The notes below the pieces were generated by a model. That model was not told where the DNA came from. It searched no databases and saw nothing but the letters and a program-made list of their open reading frames with translations. From an uncultured Eubacteriales bacterium (GTDB lineage Bacteria; Bacillota; Clostridia; Christensenellales; UBA1242), in NCBI GenBank assembly GCA_949031345.1, contig CARNVA010000018.1, forward strand, positions 1 to 5,262: 5,262 nucleotides of DNA, read 5' to 3'. Shown here one piece after another: positions 1 through 5,262 of the stretch; within the stretch, counting starts at the first letter, position 1, and every line of letters begins with the position of its first letter. The translations under genes and the position numbers were made by a program.

Positions 1-42
1 ACCAAAAATTTTTAGATTTTTTAAATTTATTATTTTTATTGC

Positions 43-75
43 AAAAAAAAGAAGTGAATAATTTCACTTCTTTTT
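43..75 (-). terminator. Rho-independent terminator behind parB
   Basis: A perfect 13-bp inverted repeat (46-58 with 63-75, loop TAAT at 59-62) lies 12 bases past the parB stop codon. Its core is GAAGTGAA/TTCACTTC. Read on the minus strand, the core is followed by eight T, the normal form of an intrinsic terminator for parAB. On the plus strand the core is followed by five T, so it may also stop transcription arriving from the left. Positions 1-42 are AT-rich spacer in which I see nothing else. Confidence 0.82.
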
Positions 76-87
76 AGATTTTCTTCT

Positions 88-1053
88 TTATTTATTATTT
101 GGATGTCTTCTGTTATAATTTCGTAAGTCATTCAATGTAATTTCTTTTTTCTTAATAAGCTCGATAATATCTGAAAGTCTATCTAAATCATCTCTTGAGT
201 AATAGTCGATATAAATTCTTCCTTTATTATCGTTTCCAATGGCAGAAACCTTTGTAGCAAACACTCTTTGCATCTCATTTATAAGCTCTTTAAGCTCTAA
301 AGATTGCTCTTGCACCTTATTTGAGCTGTTTTTTTGAGGATTTAAGTAATTTTTAACTGCTTTTTCAAGCTCGCGCACTGACATTTTTCCATCTGAAGCT
401 TGTTTTGCAAGTTTAATTTGTTGAGTTGTGTCATCTACGACTACCAAACTTCTTGCGTGACCACTTGAAAGCTTTCCGTCTTCAATCATTTTAATTACAT
501 CAGGATAAAGAGTTAATAGTCTTAAAGTATTTGCTACGCTTGAACGGCTTTTGCCAATTCTGTCTGACACAACTTCTTGTGTAAGATGATATTCATCCAT
601 AAGTTGTTTTATAGCGCGTGCTGCTTCAATAGGATTTAAGTCTTCTCTTTGCAGGTTTTCAATGATTGAAATTTCTTGCACCTGTTTTTCAGTGTAATTT
701 TTTACTACAACAGGCACTTTTTCGAGACCAGCCATTTTAGAAGCACGCCATCTTCTTTCACCTGCAATAATTAAATATTGGTCGTTATCTGATTTGTTGA
801 CAACAAGTGGTTGAATCACGCCATGAAGTTTGATTGAGCTTGCAAGTTCTTGCAAAGCTTCTTCGTCAAAATGTTTTCTTGGTTGGTTTGGATTCGGTAT
901 GATTTTGAAAACATCAATTTCAGTGACACCATTTGTTTTGTTTGTTGAAGGGGCAGTTGGCTTTGTTTCGTTTGTGCTTACTGCTGGCTCTTCATTATCG
1001 TATATTGCGAAAAGGCTTTCAAGGCCTCTTCCTAAACCTTTTTTCTTATCCAT
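88..1053 (-). CDS. parB: Chromosome partitioning protein ParB (Spo0J-type CTPase)
   Basis: ParB binds parS sites near the origin, loads there as a CTP-dependent sliding clamp, stimulates ParA and helps recruit SMC. This 321-residue protein has the full family layout. Residues 3-15 form the basic KKKGLGRGLESLF segment that contacts ParA. Residues 20-44 are a Ser/Thr/Asn/Pro-rich linker. The N-terminal CTP-binding domain covers about 45-150, with GERRWRA at 98-104 and ENLQREDLNPIEAA at 132-145; the family more often has EE where this has EA. A helix-turn-helix follows at about 157-180 (LTQEVVSDRIGKSRSSVANT), and the C-terminal dimerisation domain covers about 250-300. About 20 basic residues (KKKEITLNDLRNYNRR...) extend past the point where many homologues end. 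The ATG overlaps the parA stop by 8 bases and has GAGAGG six bases upstream, so the two genes are probably translationally coupled. Identification is firm; it could be called spo0J, since sporulation genes cannot be judged here. Confidence 0.97.
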   Translation of the reverse strand: MDKKKGLGRGLESLFAIYDNEEPAVSTNETKPTAPSTNKTNGVTEIDVFKIIPNPNQPRKHFDEEALQELASSIKLHGVIQPLVVNKSDNDQYLIIAGERRWRASKMAGLEKVPVVVKNYTEKQVQEISIIENLQREDLNPIEAARAIKQLMDEYHLTQEVVSDRIGKSRSSVANTLRLLTLYPDVIKMIEDGKLSSGHARSLVVVDDTTQQIKLAKQASDGKMSVRELEKAVKNYLNPQKNSSNKVQEQSLELKELINEMQRVFATKVSAIGNDNKGRIYIDYYSRDDLDRLSDIIELIKKKEITLNDLRNYNRRHPNNK

Positions 1054-1870
1054 TGTTTACCTCTCTCAATTTAATTTTTGTATCTTTAGTGATAGGGTTG
1101 TATTTTACATTGTTTCTATCTAAAAACTCTTCTGCAAGTGAAAGATATGCGTCAGCGCCCTTAGAAGATGGCTCATAAACAAGGATTGGCTCGCCATGGC
1201 TTGGAGCTTCGGCAAGTCTAATATTCCTTGGAATATAAGTGAAAAATACCTTCTTTCCAAAAAACTTTAATATTTCATCACTCACTTCATTTGTAAGGTT
1301 TGACCTTTTGTCTTTCATTGTCATGACCACTCCTTCGACATCAATGGAAGGGTTGAGATGAAATTTTATAAGTCTTATTGTGTTCATAAGTTGAGTAATA
1401 CCCATAAGTGGATAATATTCACATTGCATTGGAATTATGACACTGTTTGCTGCAGTCAATGCATTTACGGTAATAAGCCCTAGAGATGGTGGACAGTCAA
1501 TCATTATAAAATCATAATTATCTTTTACTGAGTCCAAAATTCCTTTCATCACTTTTTCTCGCTGTGGCATTTGAATCATTTCGAGTTCTGCTCCAGCAAG
1601 GTCAACAGTTGAAGGAAGGATGTCAAGGTCTTGAACAAGAGTTGGAAGAATGACTTCATCAATTTTGTATTCACCAAATATAAGGTCATAAATAGTTTTT
1701 AAGTCTTTGCCTTTATTTATTCCCAGACCACTTGTGGCATTGCCTTGAGGATCAAGGTCAACGACTAAAACCTTTTTGCCCATTGCAGCAACATAGGCAG
1801 CAAGGTTGATGCAGGTGGTAGTTTTTCCGACACCACCTTTTTGATTTGCGAAAGCAACAATTTTTCCCAT
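1046..1870 (-). CDS. parA: Chromosome partitioning ATPase ParA (Soj-type)
   Basis: ParA is a cytoplasmic MinD/ParA-class ATPase. Its ATP-bound dimer coats the nucleoid, and ParB triggers hydrolysis, which positions origin regions and in related bacteria also affects DnaA. Numbering from the chosen ATG, the 274-residue protein shows the deviant Walker A motif KGGVGKTTT at 11-19, the switch VVDLDPQGN at 36-44 and Walker B FIMIDCPPSLG at 121-131. Further on come the conserved PMQCEYYPLMG segment and the basic IPRNIRLAEAPSHG segment typical of chromosomal Soj proteins. It lacks the long N-terminal DNA-binding extension of plasmid type Ia ParA. An in-frame TTG at 1889-1891 would add seven residues (MLKRFIT). 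I reject it because family members begin at MGKIVA, because AAAGAGG sits nine bases before the ATG, and because the predicted transcription start falls at about 1889. It is the first gene of the parAB operon. Confidence 0.97.
   Translation of the reverse strand: MGKIVAFANQKGGVGKTTTCINLAAYVAAMGKKVLVVDLDPQGNATSGLGINKGKDLKTIYDLIFGEYKIDEVILPTLVQDLDILPSTVDLAGAELEMIQMPQREKVMKGILDSVKDNYDFIMIDCPPSLGLITVNALTAANSVIIPMQCEYYPLMGITQLMNTIRLIKFHLNPSIDVEGVVMTMKDKRSNLTNEVSDEILKFFGKKVFFTYIPRNIRLAEAPSHGEPILVYEPSSKGADAYLSLAEEFLDRNNVKYNPITKDTKIKLREVNNG
1060..1065 (-). promoter_or_regulatory. Ribosome binding site of parB
   Basis: GAGAGG (minus strand) sits six bases before the parB ATG and lies inside the 3' end of parA. 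The spacing is good and supports the ATG at 1051-1053 as the start. Because the site is within parA, parB does not need its own leader and is likely expressed from the parA transcript. Confidence 0.65.
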
Positions 1871-1879
1871 AGTAATAAA

Positions 1880-1886
1880 CCTCTTT
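1880..1886 (-). promoter_or_regulatory. Ribosome binding site of parA
   Basis: AAAGAGG on the minus strand lies nine bases before the ATG at 1868-1870. The alternative TTG start lies upstream of this site and has no purine-rich site of its own, so this feature decides the start. Confidence 0.68.
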
Positions 1887-1895
1887 AACAATGAA

Positions 1896-1924
1896 ATTAT
1901 ATCATATATTTATTAAAACTTTAA
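1896..1924 (-). promoter_or_regulatory. Extended -10 promoter of parAB
   Basis: The minus strand carries TGATATAAT (1904 down to 1896), an exact match to the extended -10 element TGnTATAAT of the main sigma factor. At the usual 17-base distance lies only a weak -35, TTAAAG (1919-1924), as is common when the TG extension is present. Transcription would start near 1889, giving a leader of about 19 bases that just contains the parA ribosome site. No other gene lies upstream on this strand in the window, so parA is probably the first gene of its transcript. Confidence 0.75.
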
Positions 1925-2107
1925 GTCTTTTTTGCAAATTTATTTAAAAATATTTAATAACTTTTATTGACATCAGGGTGCAATAAATATTTTTGAGCAA
2001 AATTTTGTATAAAATAAGTAAAGTTATTATTTAATAACTAAAAAAGACTGTAACGTTTTAATTTTATACATTATAGTAGAGCTTTTCTATATGATAAATA
2101 ACTTTTA
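1924..2107. repeat. Short inverted and direct repeats upstream of parA
   Basis: AGTCTTTTTT (1924-1933) is repeated exactly in inverse as AAAAAAGACT (2040-2049). Inside this pair ATTTAATAACT occurs twice (1952-1962 and 2029-2039). The second copy is half of a palindrome, AGTTATTA-TT-TAATAACT (2022-2039). AATAACTTTTA also recurs at 1956-1966 and 2097-2107. The left arm touches the weak -35 of the parAB promoter, so an operator role is possible, as is the remnant of a small inverted-repeat element. No target-site duplication is visible, and AT-rich DNA produces such matches easily. No gene is seen here; the stretch reads as spacer. Confidence 0.4.
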
Positions 2108-2564
2108 AAAAATAAGAAACTCCGTAATACAAATGATAAAATATATTTTATAATTATATTAAAGAAGAACATAATAATGGTGAGGCTTATTGATGGGAAA
2201 AGTAAGAAAGTTGTTTATGGAAGAAAAGGTGTGAAAAAATAAAGAGAAGATCATAGTTAAGAGGTTATATTAAGAGGCTATTTGATAATGTCATGTTTGC
2301 TAGGAATGATTATAACAAATAGGACAAATACAATCAGTCATGGAAATAAGATTGGATTTTAAAAGCTATATTTTTGGTATGCAAAAAACAAATAGTTGTG
2401 TTATTAAGTGATGGTTGCTATAATCTTTAAAAGTTTAATGGATATAAGTCAGAAAATTTTTAGATAAACTTATTAAACAAAAAGGCTTTGAAATTTGAAT
2501 TTTTTTACAATTTTAAAGAGGGCTAAAAATTTCAAAAAGGTCGTTTTATAACATCCGCAGAAAA

Positions 2565-2598
2565 CGGAAATCTCCGAAAAATACTTGACATTTTTCGG
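2565..2598. repeat. Two overlapping, mutually exclusive inverted repeats
   Basis: CCGAAAAAT (2574-2582) and ATTTTTCGG (2590-2598) form a perfect 9-bp inverted repeat around a 7-base loop, ACTTGAC, that contains most of a TTGACA hexamer. Just left, CGGA (2565-2568) pairs with TCCG (2573-2576) across a 4-base loop. The two share the CCG at 2574-2576, so only one can form at a time. Neither is followed by a T-run on either strand, so they do not look like terminators. The DNA here is visibly richer in G and C than its surroundings. It may be an operator around a -35 element, or part of a dispersed repeat. Confidence 0.55.
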
Positions 2599-2611
2599 GG
2601 GGGGGTAAAAT
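2585..2611 (+). promoter_or_regulatory. Promoter-like hexamers separated by a nine-G run
   Basis: An exact -35 consensus TTGACA (2585-2590) is followed by TTTTTC, nine consecutive G (2597-2605) and TAAAAT (2606-2611), which matches five of six bases of the -10 consensus. The spacer is 15 bases, two short of the optimum, and most of it is the G-run. One or two extra G would bring it to 16 or 17. This is the layout of promoters whose strength changes by slipped-strand variation. The next intact gene on this strand starts about 560 bases downstream, so the promoter may serve it through a long leader, serve the decayed region, or be non-functional. Confidence 0.42.
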
Positions 2612-3147
2612 AAGATTATACTTCTTGATGAAATAATCTGTTTTAATGTTGTTGTCATTTAAGAAAATAAAATTGTAATATAGCGAATTTTGTTTTATAT
2701 TGAAGAAAAACAAAGCTTTTAATAATATTAAAAGATATTTAATAAAAAGAAAGTTTAAGATTAAGAATATTAGCTTTTGTCGTTTATTGAGGTTGCACTA
2801 TGTAATGTCCATATACACAAATGCCTGTTATGGTTTTTAATAGGTTTGTTTTAAAAAATCTTTTTCTTATGGATATTAAAATAATTTGAGTAATAGCTTT
2901 ACGAAAAAGGCTGTTATTTGAGATATTAAAACAGATTTAGGCATAGAAATTCTTTTGTATGACGGCAAAAATTTAGCATAAAACTGAGAGTTTGGGTTTT
3001 ACATAAATAGTTTTATAACCAAAGCATTATATAAAGTGATAAAGAAGATTTTAAATAAAATTTAGTAAATATGAAACATTCAAATAATGTTTTAAATAAT
3101 CTTTTAAATTAAAGATGAACAAACTTTACAAACATAAAAATTTTTCA

Positions 3148-3174
3148 ATGAACAGGAAAAAAGGAGGGTTATGA
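3148..3174 (+). other. Eight-codon ORF overlapping the next start codon
   Basis: ATG at 3148 opens a frame reading MNRKKGGL and stopping at TGA (3172-3174). The stop overlaps the start of the large gene as ATGA, an arrangement typical of translational coupling. No ribosome site precedes this ATG, and the tiny frame covers the ribosome site of the large gene. It may be accidental. Confidence 0.2.
3161..3168 (+). promoter_or_regulatory. Strong but very close ribosome binding site
   Basis: AAGGAGGG is nearly the full anti-Shine-Dalgarno complement, but only three bases separate AGGAGG from the ATG at 3171, closer than usual. No ATG, GTG or TTG lies in frame just upstream. The first later in-frame ATG is codon 87, which would remove the export segment. 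The 3171 start is therefore kept. A weaker AGGA at 3154-3157 lies 13 bases from the start. Confidence 0.65.
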
Positions 3175-5262
3175 CGAAAATATATAGAAAACTGACTATT
3201 ATTTTTTCAGCTATCCTTTTTGCTTTTATAAGCTTTCTTTTGGGATTGTCTTTTTTCGGTGTTTTTTATCTATCTAATGCAGTGTATATCTCAAATACAT
3301 CAACTTATGCAGAGGTAGGTGAAATTTATAATACAAGTACAAAAACATTTAAGGCAGACGAATTGAATAAGCTTATTCGTTATGTTTGCGGAAGAGGTGG
3401 AATAGAAACTTTATCATATATTGATTCGATGGCTACAGGCGTAACTGATGATGGAATAACTGGTGCAACGGCAAAATCTATAAGAAATGTTTCTTATGAC
3501 AGTGTAAAGACCTCTGGTAAAGATGTGGTTGTTTCTTTTGGTGGGTTGAAGTGGCAGGTTTGTTATTTATCAAAAGTGAATGGCGACATTGTCATGACGC
3601 TTTGGCTTACAAACAGCATTCAAGACGCATGGAAATCTGGCAGAAGTCAAACTGAAGGTGATTATTATGGCTTTATAGATGGCTCATTATTCTCTGACTG
3701 GTCAAATAACATTTCCAACAAAAACTTTAAAGCCCAAGGCGGGCCTACAAATATGTATGGAACGAGTTATATTCGCGCAGTAACTTTAAACAATGGTGGT
3801 CAATATTTAAGCAGTATTGGCAGTGCTTATAAAAATTTTACAGCAACTTCAACAAGTGCTTTTGCTAAGTTTACAATGCCGAGTGTAACTGGAAGTTTAA
3901 CAAACTATATCGTTAAGCCAACAAATGTAAGTTGGCAGGCAAGGCAGGATTCTTCAAAAAAATATGGTGTAAATTATTCTTACACCTTGCCAAACGATGC
4001 TTTTGCAGAGCTTTCAAATTTTAACTGGTATACCAGTTCGACTTATGGCAGTGCAGGTGTTATGTGGGACTATTCTTACAAGGCAAACTATATTTCTTGG
4101 CAGAATGATTATATTTGGCTTCCAAGCATTACAGAAATAGGGTCAAATTCAACCTATGATGGAATTTGGCAATTGTCTGATACGCAACGGTCAAATCATA
4201 CAGGTCAAAATCTTTCAATTTCTCAGAATGCTGGCAGCAAAAATACAAATGGAAGAGTAGAAACTTCTACTTGGACGCGCACTGGGCATTATTATACTGG
4301 AGATAGTGTTTTCGGTATTCGAAATAGTGGAAATGATGGTGGAACAAAAACTTTAGTTGATATGTCTCTGGCGGTGCGCCCTGCTATTCATTTCAATTTG
4401 TCAAAAGCAATTCAAAATTTGAATAAAACTCACATTTATTTAGTCAATGAAAATGCAGGTTTTGCTGGAACAACTTCAATCGATGTTGCGTTTGGCTCTG
4501 TTATGCCAGACATTACACCACCTGGTAAAATGGGTTGTGTATTTCAAGGTTATTACAGCGCAACAAATGGCGGTGGGATAAAATATTACAACTATGCAGG
4601 AAAGGCATACAACAACATAACTTGGAATAAAACTGATGAAAGATATAATCTTTATGCATATTGGACAGGGATTTATTTTCAAAGCGACGGGGGAGATAAT
4701 ATCCCAACAAGAATTATACCAACTTATGCAAGTCCAATGCCCAGACTGACATCCGTACCGACATGGCAAGGACATACTTTTCATGGCTTTTATACAGGAA
4801 AAAATGGCACAGGAGTCAAATATTACAACGCTGATGGAACAAGCGCCAGAAACTGTGATTTTACAAGCAATGTGACCCTTTATGCTTATTGGACAGCTTA
4901 TGTTTATAATGTGACATTAAATTACAACGGAGGTTCTTATGGTGGCAGCGGAAGTCGAAGTGAAAATTTTACTTATGGAACAAGTAAGACTTTCCCAGTG
5001 CCTACGCGAGCTGGATACAATCTCATCAAGTGGACTTGCAGTTATACTTTAGACCAACCATTAGGGCCATATAATTGTAATGACAGTGGCGGTTTAACAA
5101 TAACGGTGCCATATTTAGGTGAGAATGGTAATAATGTGACCTTCACAGCTCAGTGGAGTGCAAAACCATATACTGTTTCGTACAATGCAAATGGTGGTAC
5201 AAGCCCAGTATCAACGTCAACGGTTGGATTTGGAGACACATATGGGAAGAAAAATTTATACA
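3171..5262 (+). CDS. Large exported InlB-repeat surface protein (3' end outside window)
   Basis: The frame is open for 697 codons from ATG 3171 to the window edge, without a stop. Residues 1-7 are basic and 8-34 strongly hydrophobic, giving a signal peptide or membrane anchor; SNA at 35-37 could be a signal peptidase site. Residues 40-120 are a Ser/Thr-rich linker. Residues 128-410 form a Trp/Tyr-rich domain with LKWQVCYLSK starting at 126, MYGTSYIRAVTLNNGG at 195-210, YIWLPSITEIG from 314, GIWQLS at 331, WTRTG at 368 and closing AVRPAIHFNL at 401-410. This order resembles DUF6273-type regions that I recall from clostridial surface proteins. From residue 422, InlB-type repeats follow. The protein should sit at or outside the cell surface; adhesion or structure is a guess from the family. 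No catalytic motif is recognised, and wall anchoring cannot be judged because the C-terminus is missing. It is transcribed divergently from parAB, with no functional link evident. Confidence 0.92.
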   Translation, partial: MTKIYRKLTIIFSAILFAFISFLLGLSFFGVFYLSNAVYISNTSTYAEVGEIYNTSTKTFKADELNKLIRYVCGRGGIETLSYIDSMATGVTDDGITGATAKSIRNVSYDSVKTSGKDVVVSFGGLKWQVCYLSKVNGDIVMTLWLTNSIQDAWKSGRSQTEGDYYGFIDGSLFSDWSNNISNKNFKAQGGPTNMYGTSYIRAVTLNNGGQYLSSIGSAYKNFTATSTSAFAKFTMPSVTGSLTNYIVKPTNVSWQARQDSSKKYGVNYSYTLPNDAFAELSNFNWYTSSTYGSAGVMWDYSYKANYISWQNDYIWLPSITEIGSNSTYDGIWQLSDTQRSNHTGQNLSISQNAGSKNTNGRVETSTWTRTGHYYTGDSVFGIRNSGNDGGTKTLVDMSLAVRPAIHFNLSKAIQNLNKTHIYLVNENAGFAGTTSIDVAFGSVMPDITPPGKMGCVFQGYYSATNGGGIKYYNYAGKAYNNITWNKTDERYNLYAYWTGIYFQSDGGDNIPTRIIPTYASPMPRLTSVPTWQGHTFHGFYTGKNGTGVKYYNADGTSARNCDFTSNVTLYAYWTAYVYNVTLNYNGGSYGGSGSRSENFTYGTSKTFPVPTRAGYNLIKWTCSYTLDQPLGPYNCNDSGGLTITVPYLGENGNNVTFTAQWSAKPYTVSYNANGGTSPVSTSTVGFGDTYGKKNLY
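4434..5262 (+). repeat. Tandem InlB-type (Listeria-Bacteroides) protein repeats
   Basis: Four successive units of the surface protein are visible: residues 422-500 (4434-4670), 501-576 (4671-4898), 577-664 (4899-5162) and 665 onward (from 5163, cut by the window). Units 1 and 2 end in LYAYWT and unit 3 in TAQWS, matching the family's LYAqWt ending. Units 3 and 4 start with the typical VTLNYNGG and VSYNANGG. Units 1 and 2 resemble each other most: both contain G-KYYN, and they share the 12-base string aaatattacaac (4581-4592 and 4818-4829). They have Tyr and Phe (GYYS, GFYT) where the family's GWY Trp usually stands. Unit 3 is longer, with a Cys-containing insertion. In internalin B this fold is a small beta-grasp-like module. 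Confidence 0.88.

Larger units (their letters stand above)
2177..3062 (+). pseudogene. Possible decayed coding region, unidentified
   Basis: No intact gene is present, but several stretches read like protein and are broken by stops. A 21-codon piece starting MVRLIDGKSKKVVYG (2177-2242) faintly recalls the basic N-terminus of tyrosine recombinases. Other pieces share one frame: KFLDKLIKQKGFEI (2448-2498), 53 open codons at 2679-2837, DIKTDLGIEILLYDGKNLA (2922-2978) and a piece containing ITKALYKVIKKILNKI (2988-3062). From 2646 to 3062 this frame has about seven stops in 139 codons, fewer than I would expect in DNA this AT-rich. That is the main reason to suspect a degraded gene rather than plain spacer. 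It is also the frame of the gene starting at 3171, but stops separate them. I cannot name a family, and random AT-rich sequence remains a real alternative. Confidence 0.27.

Noticed and set aside
830..1178. Two plus-strand frames opposite parB and the end of parA
   Set aside because: They lie antisense to clearly identified, well-conserved coding sequence and resemble nothing known.
1407..1415. AGTGGATAA, one mismatch from an inverse DnaA box
   Set aside because: It is a single occurrence inside the conserved parA coding region, with no cluster around it.
1889..1891. TTG as the start of parA
   Set aside because: No ribosome site precedes it, it lies at or before the predicted transcription start, and homologues begin at MGKIVA.
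1967..1972. Exact TTGACA on the plus strand
   Set aside because: No acceptable -10 lies 16-18 bases downstream. The nearest, TATTTT at 1988, is 15 bases away and poor, and no gene follows closely.
2473..2658. Minus-strand frame of 61 codons
   Set aside because: It has no ribosome site, it reads the G-run as prolines and crosses the inverted repeats, and I recognise no domain. It looks like a chance frame in spacer.
1892..3170. CRISPR array, tRNA or riboswitch in the long spacer
   Set aside because: I saw no regularly spaced repeats, no cloverleaf with a TTCGA-type arm and no recognisable aptamer core. The absence of a folding computation limits this statement.
4476..4784. Two minus-strand frames opposite the surface protein gene
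   Set aside because: Both are antisense to the InlB-type repeats, and their Cys/Ile-rich translations are shadows of repeat codons.
3171..5262. Alternative genetic code (TGA as Trp)
   Set aside because: Every Trp codon in the surface gene is TGG, no in-frame TGA occurs, and reading TGA as Trp does not repair the broken frames upstream, which also contain TAA and TAG.

Overview
The window looks like chromosomal DNA of a low-G+C, Gram-positive-type bacterium, most likely an uncultured gut Clostridia/Bacillota relative. The support is AT-rich DNA, Soj/Spo0J-type ParA and ParB, strong AGGAGG-like ribosome sites, a TGnTATAAT promoter, and a large exported protein with InlB-type (Listeria-Bacteroides) repeats. 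Tryptophan is encoded by TGG and the genes close with TAA, so nothing suggests a recoded genetic code. The taxonomic placement is inference.

Layout. Positions 1-87 hold an AT-rich spacer with a strong terminator hairpin. Positions 88-1870 hold a minus-strand two-gene operon, parA then parB, with an 8-base gene overlap, one good extended -10 promoter in front of parA, and the terminator behind parB. Positions 1902-3147 are about 1.25 kb of very AT-rich DNA without an intact gene. They hold short inverted and direct repeats close to parA, several coding-like fragments broken by stops (a possible decayed gene, mostly in one frame), and a notable element at 2565-2611: two competing inverted repeats, an exact TTGACA, a run of nine G and a TAAAAT. 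From 3171 to the right edge runs a plus-strand gene of at least 697 codons that leaves the window open. Its product has an N-terminal export or anchor segment, a Trp-rich globular domain resembling DUF6273-type regions, and then at least three and a half InlB-type repeats.

How they work together. ParA and ParB form the chromosome segregation and origin-positioning system: ParB loads at parS and slides as a CTP clamp, and ParA is the ATPase that responds to it. No parS site is visible here. The surface protein is transcribed divergently from parAB and has no evident functional link to it. The most interesting item is the G-run between promoter-like hexamers, because changes in its length would change the -35/-10 spacing. 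Whether it is a working, phase-variable promoter, and which gene it would serve, cannot be settled from one sequence.
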